64,000 nucleotides of DNA, from positions 173,173 through 237,172 of the forward strand of contig JAACJM010000129.1 of assembly GCA_013368315.1 (NCBI GenBank). Reading direction: 5' to 3'. The notes beneath the pieces were generated by a model. It was not told the origin of the DNA. It searched no databases and saw only the letters and a program-made list of their open reading frames with translations. Source of the DNA: Tetrapyrgos nigripes. Taxonomy: Eukaryota > Basidiomycota > Agaricomycetes > Agaricales > Campanellaceae. A program made the translations under genes and the position numbers. Of the stretch, positions 48,930-58,910 are shown one piece after another; positions within the stretch are counted from its first letter, which is position 1; each line of letters starts with the position of its first letter.

Positions 48930-48932
<3 letters not shown>
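48232..48932 (-). pseudogene. 3' remnant of a host gene cut by the LINE
   Basis: An open frame of about 233 codons runs from the poly(A) junction to a stop at 48232. It reads as a Ser/Pro/Thr-rich, probably disordered C-terminus (APPVIMFDHPYSAVLIKD, SLGLTIEVARRFPDEI, EFILELSPETVDLQLSD, ending GSRPLPPTPW). Its composition is like that of cytoplasmic tails of fungal membrane proteins, but no family was recognised. The frame continues into the poly(A) tail as poly-Lys and then into LINE sequence, so the apparent start at 49047 is not real. The 5' part of the gene should lie beyond the LINE but was not found. A second reading frame (GKTPDTSGQIPTLGSATS) is also open near the junction, so an intron border may lie there. 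Confidence 0.55.

Positions 48933-48977
<45 letters not shown>
48933..48977 (-). repeat. Poly(A) tail of the LINE (poly-T on the plus strand)
   Basis: Forty-five uninterrupted T on the plus strand mark the 3' end of the retrotransposon. An uninterrupted tail of this length suggests a recent insertion, since such tracts shrink and mutate quickly. Confidence 0.9.
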
Positions 48978-48978
<1 letters not shown>

Positions 48979-49222
48979 GAGGAGCGTTATGTACCTGTAC
49001 CACACCAACTTGGTTGTCATGGCACAGGAAACCCGCGGTCTGCGCAAGGGGTAAGAACCTTGCTAGGAAGAAGACATATAACATATAACATAGAACATAG
49101 GACATAGGAAGGAACATAATTATAGACATACTGCTGAGACAGGGCTTTTCGGCCTCCCCGAGGAAATGCCTTTACGCACTGAGTGTGGGGCTCAGAGTCA
49201 CCTCGGGGGTAGGGCTACTTAC
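48978..49222 (-). other. LINE 3' untranslated region
   Basis: This 245-bp stretch lies between the ORF2 stop and the poly(A) tail. It contains an ACATA-rich run near 49070-49105 with near-tandem copies of the unit acatataacatag. No coding potential was seen. Confidence 0.6.
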
Positions 49223-52200
49223 CTACCTGCCTCGAGGGCCCGTTTGACGGCGCAAATCCGACTCTATACCCACTAAAACCCCGGAATTCGTAACCCAGTC
49301 ATCAGGCAGGGTGTGTTCCCGGTCTAGCAGCCCTTGCCATGTGGCACGTACCAAATTAGGGCTGATTCCTTTTTTTCCGTATTTCCGGCTGGTCATGCGA
49401 CGGTCCAGCTGGAGTCTTTCATTTATCATATTTGACCATCTGTTCTCTATCTCCCTCGTCGTGAACGGTGCATTGTCTTTTCGTATTACCCTCTCGCATC
49501 TTAGTCTCCATATCAGGTATGCGGATTCTGCTATTAATATCCTCCATAGTCTTTCTTCTCCTGACTTCCGCGCTCCTCCAGGTGTCTTAAAGACTGCCAA
49601 TCCAGCACCAACTATTGTTCCCAAGGCTGGCCGTTCCCATTGTAAGGTCCGATTTTTCCTTTCCCATAGTCTTCCGGTCATGTCCCAGATGAGTCCCTGC
49701 CCTGGACTCTCACACCCTACCAGGATGTGGGTTATGTCTTCAGTCTTCTGGTCATGTTGACATATAGCTCTCTCCTTGATCTCGTCAGGGTAATTTGCTC
49801 GTTGCCAGTGAGTACCCGTCATATAGGCATCGTTCGTTACCATCCACAAAAAGTATCTCGTTTTCCTTTCTAGGTCTCGAGAGCGTATCGATTTCCAGAT
49901 TACGGGATCCGTTGGGATGACATTGAAGAGGGACTGAACCTGGAGCTTGACCTGGGTTAGGATAGCCCGTGTTCGTGGTCGGTCGGGGGTTTTGGTCGCC
50001 TTTCGTTGCCTTATGGCTGTATAGGCAAGTTTCTGTGTCAATGCATTTAGCTTTGCTCCAGTTATTCGCAGGGTCTGGGGGATATTTAGGTCCAAATGAT
50101 CCTCTTGTTCTCTAGTGGCTGCGATCCCTGCTAGGGCATCCGCCGCTTCGTTCCCTTCGTGACCATTATGCCCCTTGACCCATTTTATGTGTATAGGTGC
50201 TTCATGTAGGCGGTAGCGCGCTACCATTGTCCTAATAATGTCCGCGTTATTGACGTTTATATATCCTATATCCTCCATTTTCTTAAGGCTTGTGGTTAGG
50301 TGCGAGATCACATACTTTGAGTCCGTTTCAAGACTCATTTGGGTGTTTTTCGTGATCGCTTCCGGCGCCTCCATCGCCGCTACCAGTTCAGCAGTTTGGT
50401 TTGATTGAATAATATTCCTATTCTCTATCCGTCTCGGTAGCCTAATGCTTTTATTTCGGGCGTCATTCCGCCCATAGAACACTCCAGCACCCGCGGTCGC
50501 ATCCTCTTGTCCATTATTCATACATGAACCATCTGTCGCTATTATGGTATCAGGTCCCTCAGCAGCATTAACTTTTCGGATGAGGACCTCGTCAGAGGGG
50601 GGAACAGTTTCGTCTGTGAAGATTCGGAAAATATCCGACAAGTTTCCAGTCGTAGATATCCGGTAATCGAAGGTTTCAGCATTCCTTTCCTGTGGTCCTT
50701 CGTGATCGTCGGGACCAATTTCGTAGTCCTCTGGTTGCTCTCTTCTAGGGTCCCATTTCTGCGGGAGGGTGTTCAAGAGCTCTTCTGCTCTGAGCATGCA
50801 TTGGTGAGGGTGAGTGCAGTTGTGTCTTTGTCGCACTTCTTGACAGTCACGACATACACAGCGATCATTACGACGATGCAGGCTACGTCGTTCCGTTGTG
50901 GTGACCAGTGGTGCAGCTAGATCCTCAGCTTGCCCTACTGTGGTCAGTCTGTGTTTTTCCATGAGACATTTACTCGCTTGTGAGTTCGTAAGTCTTTTTA
51001 TCCTAGGATCAGCTTGGATATGGTGCCATATAGGCATCTCTCTTAGGATGTCCCTTGCAAATGCTAGCCCCTCTATGCGTATACCATATTTCTGCCCCAC
51101 GTTTATCATTCGACGGAGTTCGGGGACTTGTGCAGATCTCGGACTACTGCTGGTGGACCAAGATTGTAGGAAGCAGTTCTGTTTAATTCTTTGTGGTATG
51201 TTATCTTCCGCCCTGGGTGTGTTGGTCGCTAATAGGGAATCTGCTATTACAGCCCACAGGGGGCGATCTGGTCCGAAGCTCAGATATCTTTTGAGCCACA
51301 TCAATTCTATGGCTTCGTTTCGGGCAGGGATATCCAGGACCGCTCTCCCGCCCTCATTAATCCGTAAGTACGTCGCGTCTTTATTGACTGGATTCTTTTC
51401 TTTCTCGTCCCATATGTATTTTGATACTCGTTTCGCTAATCTCTTTTCTACTTCAGGTGGCATACCTTGTACTTGTGTTAAGTACTGCGACATTCCCCCC
51501 GCAAACATCTGTGTAATAAGTCGTCTTCCTTCCATGGTGGGTGATCCTTTTGCCCACCGTTCCAAGACTCTATCAATTTTTTCTATGGTAGGGGCCCAAA
51601 TCTGGGTTGCATCGATCTTGTTCCCATACCATGCGCCCAATATCCGTACTGCTTCGCCTTCTCTGGCAATATGGAGGTTGGGTGGGAGGACGTTAAGGTA
51701 CGGATTCGTCCCATACTGATATACTATTGTTCTCCTCGTACTGATCACACGTTGTCTGTACTCTTCCGTGCCGATTGGTATGATTGAGGTCTTATTCACG
51801 TTAAATTTCGCAGTGGATGCCATACACCATTGGTCGAGGATATCTTGTAGGTCCTTGAAGTCATCCGACGCCGCCAAGAATACGGTTGTATCGTCGGCAA
51901 ATAAATTAGCAATAAGCCTTTCCGTTATTCCAGGGATCCGGAACCCTTGTAGGTGCGAGTTCCTCAACATTGCCGCTAAGGGTTCAATGGCTAGATCAAA
52001 TATCAGGCAGGAGAGTGGGTCTCCTTGACGCACTCCTCTTATTACTTCGTAGGTTTCACTTTGTATTCCGTTTATCATTACTGATGTCTTGGCTGTCTTG
52101 TATAGGCGTTGTACTGTTTCTATGAATTCCTTTGGGAATTCAAACTTTTCCAGTGTCTTCCATAAATAATCATGGTCCACCTTATCATAGGCTTTCTCCT

Positions 52201-52900
52201 GGTCTAATGAAATAATCAGTCCATTCTGTCCGTTTTGTTCAGCCGAGGCCATTACCATGCGTATCAATTTCGTCTGGTCACTAATTTGTCGGCCAGGTAC
52301 AAAACCGGCCTGGTTGTGGTGTAAGAGGTCGGGGGCTACCTTTCCGAGTTTGGTGGCCAATACTTTGGTGAAGATCTTGTAGTCTGTGTTAAGCAGTGTT
52401 ATTGGCCTATAATTTGCTATTTCGCATTTGTCGTTTTTCTTGTAGAGTGGACACATCCAGCCATCTGCGAAGTGAGTATCTGTTATTACTCCATTCATTG
52501 CTATATCGTTAAATGCCTGTGTCATTAGGTTTGCGATATCAAATGCAGGGCGCCCTGCTCTGGTGTCCTCAACATAACGTGAGTATAAAGCTTTCCAGAG
52601 TTCGTGCGTGGCGCCATCTATTCCAGGAGACGTATAGTTCTTTGTGCTCAGGAGCGCTATTACCACGTCACTACGATCGCATTTCATCGCCAGGTAGGTT
52701 TTCTGTTCTTCTGTCAGTCTAGTGTTAAGGTTACTTAGCACTCTATCCGTCATAGCCTGTTTCATTCGTTGGTGTTCAGCATCAGTTGCCTGTCCCTCTT
52801 TTTGTAGGCCTTCATGGTAATCTCTAGCCCTTTTTGCCATACCTTCCGGGCTTGTTTCAAAACCATCCGTCCGGTCCAGGTTCTTCTCGTCTAAGGGCAT
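49223..52900 (-). CDS. LINE ORF2, reverse transcriptase and RNase H part
   Basis: An uninterrupted 1,225-codon frame. The reverse transcriptase motifs are in order: NYRPITLLN near residue 163, LDQEKAYDKVDH near 232 (first catalytic Asp), GVRQGDPLS near 289, and FADDTTVFL at 334-342 with the catalytic Asp pair. RNase H follows with IIATDGSCMNN, AELVAAMEA, LETDSKYVI and KGHNGHEGNEAADALAG, showing all four catalytic acids. The C-terminus holds a CQHDQKTEDITHILVGC segment, a Cys/His region seen in this clade. All catalytic residues are present, so the enzyme could work if expressed. The frame overlaps the endonuclease frame by 44 nt and is +1 to it, so one base separates the two halves of what is normally one protein. 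Confidence 0.9.
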   Translation of the reverse strand: MPLDEKNLDRTDGFETSPEGMAKRARDYHEGLQKEGQATDAEHQRMKQAMTDRVLSNLNTRLTEEQKTYLAMKCDRSDVVIALLSTKNYTSPGIDGATHELWKALYSRYVEDTRAGRPAFDIANLMTQAFNDIAMNGVITDTHFADGWMCPLYKKNDKCEIANYRPITLLNTDYKIFTKVLATKLGKVAPDLLHHNQAGFVPGRQISDQTKLIRMVMASAEQNGQNGLIISLDQEKAYDKVDHDYLWKTLEKFEFPKEFIETVQRLYKTAKTSVMINGIQSETYEVIRGVRQGDPLSCLIFDLAIEPLAAMLRNSHLQGFRIPGITERLIANLFADDTTVFLAASDDFKDLQDILDQWCMASTAKFNVNKTSIIPIGTEEYRQRVISTRRTIVYQYGTNPYLNVLPPNLHIAREGEAVRILGAWYGNKIDATQIWAPTIEKIDRVLERWAKGSPTMEGRRLITQMFAGGMSQYLTQVQGMPPEVEKRLAKRVSKYIWDEKEKNPVNKDATYLRINEGGRAVLDIPARNEAIELMWLKRYLSFGPDRPLWAVIADSLLATNTPRAEDNIPQRIKQNCFLQSWSTSSSPRSAQVPELRRMINVGQKYGIRIEGLAFARDILREMPIWHHIQADPRIKRLTNSQASKCLMEKHRLTTVGQAEDLAAPLVTTTERRSLHRRNDRCVCRDCQEVRQRHNCTHPHQCMLRAEELLNTLPQKWDPRREQPEDYEIGPDDHEGPQERNAETFDYRISTTGNLSDIFRIFTDETVPPSDEVLIRKVNAAEGPDTIIATDGSCMNNGQEDATAGAGVFYGRNDARNKSIRLPRRIENRNIIQSNQTAELVAAMEAPEAITKNTQMSLETDSKYVISHLTTSLKKMEDIGYINVNNADIIRTMVARYRLHEAPIHIKWVKGHNGHEGNEAADALAGIAATREQEDHLDLNIPQTLRITGAKLNALTQKLAYTAIRQRKATKTPDRPRTRAILTQVKLQVQSLFNVIPTDPVIWKSIRSRDLERKTRYFLWMVTNDAYMTGTHWQRANYPDEIKERAICQHDQKTEDITHILVGCESPGQGLIWDMTGRLWERKNRTLQWERPALGTIVGAGLAVFKTPGGARKSGEERLWRILIAESAYLIWRLRCERVIRKDNAPFTTREIENRWSNMINERLQLDRRMTSRKYGKKGISPNLVRATWQGLLDREHTLPDDWVTNSGVLVGIESDLRRQTGPRGR

Positions 52901-54365
52901 AGATTACATCTCTAGGTTTTCTTTCTTTATTTAGGTTCGACCAATATCTGGAGATTTGCTCTCCTTCAATTCGGTTTCGCGTCGCTGTATCCGTCCTCGT
53001 ATTCTGAAATTGTTTCCTTTCCAGAACAGTGATATCATTAGTTAGGGTCGCAGACAATTCTACTCGTTCCTCTTCTGTAAGTGACTGGTCATTATTGATT
53101 TGTTCCAGTTTTCCTTTCAATTCCTCTAATTGTTTCTCTAATCTGGGCATTACTATCCGTTGTCGTTGACGTGCTACTTCCAGGATGTCTTTTTTGTACC
53201 GGTACCATGTTAGTTGGGCGTTCCGATCCGCAGTACGGCCCAGGGTATGTATCTTATTCATTTCTGAGTCCGTTTCCAGGCCTCTCTTTAATGCATATTG
53301 CATGAAGGTTTTGTCCTTAATGATATGTCTCGGTATCGCCCAGCGTCCTCTGCCTATAGTTGGTGCGTCTGTGTGTGATGCTAAGACTGAGACCATCCAG
53401 TGGTCTGCTCCTGGAACACCAGTCGGTTCTATTTTCCATTCTCTCGATGCCGTTAATATTGCGTCTGTTGCGTAGATTCTGTCTATTCGGGATTGCGACC
53501 CCGTAGCGGTTTGGTGGAAAGTATACGCTTTTGTATCCGGGTACGTATCTCTCCATCCGTCTCTTAACTGTGTTGACATCTTAAGTTCATCTAGGGCTTC
53601 GACTGCGTCTTCCGGGTCATCCCTCGCGGGCAGTCTATCAATAACACCTGCTTCTACCATATTCATATCCCCAGCCAGTATATCCGGCCGTTTACTAGGG
53701 TTTCGGTCAAAATACTCTCGCAGGGTCTCCCAAAACTCTTTATTATCTTTTCCGTCTGAACCGGAGACATTTGGTGCGTACACCACTAATATTTTAAGGT
53801 TGCGGTCTCTATGCCAGTGCATTCTAATCAAAAGTGCTCTTCCAGGTACAACCTCAGTCTCATCTAGAACGCTTGTGTCGACAAGATCTTTATTCAACAC
53901 TATTGCTACCCCTCCTTTAGCTCGTGGGGAGTCCGGGTTCGATGAACATCTTAACACTAACCGTTTTGAAAATTTATCCTGTATCTTCTGGCGTCTACTT
54001 TCATCCATGTGGGTTTCTTGCACAAGGAGGACACCAATACGCTTCTGTCTGACAAATTGGTTGATGTAGTTCCATTTATTCTTATTATCCTCCAAATTCT
54101 CATTGGGTCCATAGCCCCTTATATTAAGAGACGCCACTTTTATTGACGCTTTTGTATCCTTATTCCTTCGTCCAGTTCGTAATGCAGTTCGTCGTTCCTG
54201 CCTTGAAGGGTTTGTATTCGGTTCATGCGTGGTAGAGTGAGAGTGTGGCACTTGTGTCCTCAAACGTGAGCGCATCGCCTCTTCAATTTGGTCTATGAGT
54301 TGGTTTAATTGGTTTTGACTCTGTTCATATGATTCTTCATCCATCCTCATTCCTAAGCTTTCCAT
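52857..54365 (-). CDS. LINE ORF2, APE-type endonuclease part
   Basis: A 502-codon frame. From residue 76 it has the endonuclease/exonuclease/phosphatase fold: KVASLNIRGYG, VLLVQETHMDE, KGGVAIVLN, LKILVVYAPN, ILAGDMNMVEAG, SRIDRIYATDAI and the terminal GADHWMVSV with the catalytic Asp-His. This enzyme nicks target DNA to prime reverse transcription. The last 130 residues are a helical linker. The frame ends in a stop at 52857, inside the segment that normally runs on into the reverse transcriptase, at a TTTT run. The frame is open upstream of 54365 to at least 54460, so 54365 need not be the true start. Confidence 0.88.
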   Translation of the reverse strand: MESLGMRMDEESYEQSQNQLNQLIDQIEEAMRSRLRTQVPHSHSTTHEPNTNPSRQERRTALRTGRRNKDTKASIKVASLNIRGYGPNENLEDNKNKWNYINQFVRQKRIGVLLVQETHMDESRRQKIQDKFSKRLVLRCSSNPDSPRAKGGVAIVLNKDLVDTSVLDETEVVPGRALLIRMHWHRDRNLKILVVYAPNVSGSDGKDNKEFWETLREYFDRNPSKRPDILAGDMNMVEAGVIDRLPARDDPEDAVEALDELKMSTQLRDGWRDTYPDTKAYTFHQTATGSQSRIDRIYATDAILTASREWKIEPTGVPGADHWMVSVLASHTDAPTIGRGRWAIPRHIIKDKTFMQYALKRGLETDSEMNKIHTLGRTADRNAQLTWYRYKKDILEVARQRQRIVMPRLEKQLEELKGKLEQINNDQSLTEEERVELSATLTNDITVLERKQFQNTRTDTATRNRIEGEQISRYWSNLNKERKPRDVIYALRREEPGPDGWF

Positions 54366-54415
54366 TAGCTGATCTTCTAGTGATCGTGGAGGTGTTGGCG
54401 TTTGCTGGTCTAGGT

Positions 54416-54928
54416 CTACGATTTGCGATTTTTCTCTTGTATTCGCCGTACTAACAGTGGGTGAGGAGTTCTGGTTTCGTTTATGCGTAGTGCATTAGGG
54501 TGAACAGTTTCATTAGTGTTCGTATCTAGCATTCTAATGTTTATACTCCTGGTGTTCGAGTGCTGTGGTAGATATTCCTGAGAGAGTGAGGTGACGTGAC
54601 TAGTAGAGGAGTTTGTCAGGGCGGACTCCCTCTGCTGGTTCGTTGCATCCCTCATCGGTTCTCTCCTACTCACAGTAACCGCAGTGTTACTTCCAGCCCC
54701 GTCATCAGAGCCACAACTTGCGGAAGAGTCGTCAACTCCTCCGGGAGCAGGAAGGCCCGAAGATGTTGTCCCGGCTTGAAACCGCGACTGAGAAGGGGTA
54801 GAGTTTTTTGCAGTTGGTATTACCTTTCCGAGGCGCCAACCCACGCTTTCGGAAGACCCGGTCTTTTCCCCGGCTAAAGGACGCACATGGTTCCTCGGGA
54901 GGGGGCACTGCCTATCCGTACTGGTCAT
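54416..54928 (-). pseudogene. LINE ORF2 leader segment
   Basis: A 170-codon frame starting MTSTDRQCPLPRNHVRPLAG that is Ser/Thr/Asn-rich and without a recognised domain. It ends 50 bp before the endonuclease methionine, in a different frame, at an AAAAA run. It is probably the N-terminus of ORF2 shifted by one base, or a separate small protein. The endonuclease frame is itself open across the end of this segment. Confidence 0.5.
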
Positions 54929-55235
54929 GGCGATAATAGGGTCACCATCCGTTCGGGTATAGACTTCTACATACTAAGCCCAGCGCGTGTCCACACTGTT
55001 ATGGAGTTTTTACACTCATAAACCGTCCAGGCTTTCCTGTCCCGCAAGCGGTCAGTATATTTGGGCCCTTCCGGATAGTTCAGAAAAGTCTTCAAACACT
55101 AGGCCTATTCCCAGTATTTAGTCCCTTACTTTACTTATTTAGTCGTTCGCTGTGAATCATCATCACATTAGGTCTACAATATTCATACAGTAGGGACATC
55201 ATTATGAGTAGTGCTTATAAAGGTCCAACAGGGTC
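54929..55235. other. LINE spacer between ORF1 and ORF2
   Basis: About 300 bp with no open frame of note, lying between the ORF1 zinc-knuckle stop and the ORF2 leader. No structure recognised. Confidence 0.4.
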
Positions 55236-57471
55236 CTAAAACCCTCTTCCTCGCTTCCTTCCTCCTCTACCGCCTCTAGCAGTACCATTTCCACGAGGGT
55301 TCTGATTCATGTTACCGGAATCGTTGGAGTTTCGGGGCATCGGGATCCAGCCCGGGGTAGACGGGAGAGGGCACATGCCAGTGGGGTGATCGATGCTCTG
55401 GCAGCGGCTGCAGTCGAAGGGTTTTGTAATCGGTGCTCCCTTGCCATATAGGGCAGTTGCGAAGGTGAGTGACTTGAGTAGCTTCAACCATTCGTGGTAG
55501 TCAGGAAAGAGTCGGCGTGGGCGGATCAATATACACATTCCAGTATAGACGAGGGGTACCCCGGTGTTGGCCCATAAGGTTAGAGGAGACCCGCACCGAA
55601 TTCAGGGTCGTCGTCAGAACACCATTGGCATTGACATTCGGTGGGAACTTGTCACGATGGTTAAGGACGAAGGTAATGAAGAGGGATTCTGCGAGAGCTG
55701 GTGTTGTAGGGTCCGCCTTAATTCGAATGCATGACCGTCACGGTAAGTGAAAGCCGAATAGTGTCATCACAAAGGAGTCTGGTATAGCTGGTATAGCAGG
55801 AGGAGGGGCTGGGAAGGGGAAAGCCCGAAATGAGCCATGAGTCGTGTTGAGGACGCCTCTGTTGACAATTGCCTGAATCGTATTTGGATCCGGTCCAGTT
55901 ACTAGGAAGCTGTTAATGAAGCGACCCTTAAAGTCAGGGTCACGTATGGGCAGAGCAGCAGCGTAACGTTAAGGATGTGTGGATTGAAGTCTTGGACGGC
56001 GCCCTCAATCATGTCCCCTTGTAGCTACCTGATCGGAGCCACCATCCACAGGCGTTGCTACGAAAACCACCAATGCGTTGCTGGTAGTGATCTACCCATT
56101 CAGCAACCTGGGTCAAGGAATGCCCATCGAAGATGTTAGCCCGCGTTTGATACCAGCACTAGGAGGGTACCCTCCTACTGGAGCTTGGGCTACGACACAC
56201 CGGTTATACGCGCCTGGGCATTCTGGACTGGTGGAGCGAGATTCTGTGGGTTAAAAATTGAAGTTGAAGGCAGGGGCATTCAGGGGTGCTTGGCCTCCAG
56301 CAGCTGGGGTTTGGGGAGCAGGAGCAGGTGATTGAGGATGGGCAGCTTGTGGCTGGGGAGCAGCGAAGGGCGGGGGTACCGTTTGGCTATTGCTCTGTGG
56401 GGCCGGAGTAGCGGGGCGTGTGAGCAGTATTCGTAGGTGGTACTACCTGTGTTGGTTGGGCCCGGGGAGAAAAGTATGTTGGGACGACGTAGTTGGTGTA
56501 CCTCCCTGCACCGCAGGGGTAGATTGTGGGGTCTTGGTAAAAGATGGTAATGGGCGGCTACGAGCAGCATCTGTAGAACTAGTTGGTTGGCCGCTGGAGT
56601 CGCTATCGTCGACTCTGGCGCGTTTTACTCCCCTCGGGCCATCACTTGGAGCAGAGCTTCCAGCGCCTGGGCCAAGGTCAGTGTCGATAGCCATTCCGGT
56701 TTCTGGGCAAATAGTTGCGCCTATTTCACCTTGAGCTGCTCCTTGCGGGACCGTAGAGGCAGATCGTGGCATGAATGAAGATGGTGGGATGTTCGAGGTT
56801 GGTGGCAGATCGGTCATTGGTGAGTCCGTATCCGCGGCAGGGGATGGGAGTGAAGGAAGAGGTTGGCGCATTCGGGGTCGCTTGGGGTCCACCGTTCTTC
56901 GCTTTTCCTTAGTTATGTGCGATAAATATTAGTTTCTTTGTTTTACTTTATAGTTACTTTGAGAACACACCTTTTCCTTTCCCAACGGTAGTAAAACCTT
57001 CATCATCGGTGTGATTGGTAGTAGCAGACTCCTTGTTGGGCCTTGGGGCATGCATAGACGCTTGCACACCATCCATGGCGTTGCGCTTCTAACGGGCGAA
57101 GGAGGCCTAGACAGAGACGGAGACGAGGGACGAGATCTAGCGACTTCTGCGTAGGAGGGACGAGGCTGGGTGCCTGTGGCCTGCACAGGGTTCTGGGTTG
57201 TAGGAGTACCTGGGATAGCAGTTGGGGCCGTAGGAGGAACTGGGGTAGCAGTCGGGGTAGTGCCCAGAGCAGAAGCATTAGGAGCAGTTGGGACGGTGCC
57301 ATTCGGGTTACGAGGGGGTTTTGAACTCCACCGGTGGGGGTCGGGTTGCTCGAGGGCGGGGGGGGGGCCCATAGTGGAGAAAGATGAGGTACTCATAGGC
57401 GCAGCGGCAGGGGATGCATTCTGATCGTTGCTGGCTCTAGATGAAGTCTTCTTGGTGGAACGAGGAGGCAT
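55236..57471 (-). pseudogene. LINE ORF1 (Gag-like) with zinc knuckle, decayed
   Basis: Coding blocks in several frames of the minus strand add up to one degraded Gag-like protein. The first block (57471 to about 57100) begins MPPRSTKKTSSRASN, is Pro/Thr/Ala-rich and ends SYAEVARSRPSSPS. A second block (56443-56892) is Pro/Ser/Ala-rich. A third (about 55735-55920) contains FINSFLVTGPDPNTIQAIVN and PAIPAIPDSFVMTLFGF. The last (55236-55538) has a CCHC zinc knuckle (CSRCQSIDHPTGMC) and an RGG-type tail (GRGGRKRGRGF). Stops and frameshifts separate the blocks, for example near 56100-56220. ORF1 of Tad-like LINEs binds RNA and ends in such knuckles. Confidence 0.7.
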
Positions 57472-58910
57472 AGCGATAGAGAAAGATATAACAGTGGAAT
57501 ACAAGAGATGGAGGGCTTTGCAGAGGCGAGGGCTCGATGCAGGAGTTCTGAGGTGGTAAGAGTTTTCCACCGGCTTTTATGGTAGTAAGGACAAAGGAAG
57601 AGTTCTGCCATGAGGCCTCTGAGAATGGAGGTGACCTCAGCAGAGTGGAGAGATGTGACTGTAGCCAGGGGTTCTCGTCGTCGTCAATGAAAGAGACTCT
57701 GGATTTTGGCTGTCACGTGGTCGTATTCCGGTTTTTAGGATAGGGCCGGACTAGGACAGGTGTCCTTAACTGAATGGTTTCGTCTCCGGTCAAAGCGTAC
57801 TAACAAAGCAACTTTCTCCTAGTGTTATGGTGGACCGTCACAGAAGATTGATGGTAGGGTGTAGGGGTTTTACAAATACAGGGTCCGGGCCGGAAGGGTT
57901 GGTCATCGTATCGCAAAGACATTACTGAGTCGGGGCATTTACGCGTTCAACGCGTAGTATTGGCATGAAGAACTGTCTAAGGATCTTACAAACATTAATA
58001 GTGTGTCTACAATTGCGTCGTTGATCCATGTCTCCTGTTCTCTCTCTTCTCAACCTTTCCTCTACCCCCTCTACGTCTCCTTACTCGTTCCTTCGGTTCA
58101 GTCTCATTGATCGTTATTTCGTTATTGGTCGTTTCGGCGTCAGGAGGGGGTTGGAGTGAGAGGTAGAATTCGTCTGGGATAAGGGGTTTTTCTTTGGGAG
58201 TAACGAGTGTATGAAGAGGATCGGCAGGTGTGTTTTCAAGTGTGGTTCCGGTGCTGAGGAGTGGGGCAGGTGCTTCATCAAGAGGTCGGGTAGCGCTGTC
58301 TACTTCTTTCAGCAGTGTAGGGGCATCGGCAGGGGTGGCGCGCATATAAGTGAATGGAGGAAGGGTCCCAAAGCTTCCGGTGACGATGATCTTTAAGAAG
58401 GGACTGGAGGATGTGTGCGCGCCTTGAGCAATGAGCATGGTATTCTTCGTTAGGGTCGTATTATAGCTAGTGCAGAATGAGACGGGCCTGCGAGTGGTTG
58501 TGTGGTGGTACAGGATCAAGGTTATTTATGGGTCTGAAACTACAGGTTTATAACAAAGAGGATGAGTGGCCTGAGTGGCTATAATCGAAAACTGTGGAAG
58601 AATTGGAACGTCTGTTGTTCTCGTCCATAGTTAAAGTGGACGTGAGGGCAGTTGGTATACCCAGGAACGGCTCTCGAGTTCGTTACACACCGGTGTGATG
58701 TGTTGCATGCTCGAGAGACCTATGAGTCCCTGCTCTTGCCCACCGACCCAGTCATAGATCGTGGGAAAAACCCTACCAGGTGACGGTAGCGGTTCAAGAG
58801 GCCCCCCGTACCGCTTGCTTTTCAAACCCCATTCGCACGCCCAGTTTATCCTCGTCGTTTTTCGTCGCTGCGCTTTCTTCAGGATCATAGTTAGGGCTCC
58901 GCACCGTCCC
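57472..58910. other. Accessory DNA right of the LINE
   Basis: This stretch should contain the LINE 5' UTR and the left-behind 5' flank of the interrupted gene, but neither could be delimited. The only sizeable frame is at 58007-58519. A second frame at 58631-58888 has no recognisable content. Confidence 0.35.
58007..58519 (-). CDS. Unrecognised open frame with basic C-terminus
   Basis: A 170-codon frame; a later methionine gives about 144 aa. The N-terminal part has a mildly hydrophobic SPFLKIIVTGSFGTLPPF segment, the middle is Pro/Thr/Glu-rich, and the end is very basic (ERVRRRRGGRGKVEKRENRR). It could be a fragment of a mobile-element protein or of the interrupted host gene. No family recognised and no splice support. 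Confidence 0.22.
   Translation of the reverse strand: MILYHHTTTRRPVSFCTSYNTTLTKNTMLIAQGAHTSSSPFLKIIVTGSFGTLPPFTYMRATPADAPTLLKEVDSATRPLDEAPAPLLSTGTTLENTPADPLHTLVTPKEKPLIPDEFYLSLQPPPDAETTNNEITINETEPKERVRRRRGGRGKVEKRENRRHGSTTQL

Larger units (their letters stand above)
48933..57471 (-). mobile_element. Tad-like non-LTR retrotransposon (LINE) with RNase H
   Basis: On the minus strand this region shows, in order, a Gag-like ORF1 with a zinc knuckle, an ORF2 leader, an APE-type endonuclease, a reverse transcriptase, an RNase H domain, a short 3' UTR and a 45-nt poly(A) tail. This domain order is that of Tad-clade LINEs of filamentous fungi. The 5' limit is unknown: 57471 is the first ORF1 methionine, and 5' UTR may extend further. 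The 3' end is exact at 48933. I looked for the bases that follow the tail (CTCCTTCGTTACCGG on the minus strand) on the other side and did not find a target-site duplication. ORF2 is nearly open, whereas ORF1 has many stops. Confidence 0.85.

Noticed and set aside
48827..49129. Lysine-run proteins across the poly-T tract
   Set aside because: The run is the poly(A) tail of the LINE, so the frame joins retrotransposon 3' UTR and host remnant by chance.
48933..57471. An LTR retrotransposon
   Set aside because: There are no long terminal repeats, protease or integrase; the APE-type endonuclease, poly(A) tail and domain order fit a LINE.
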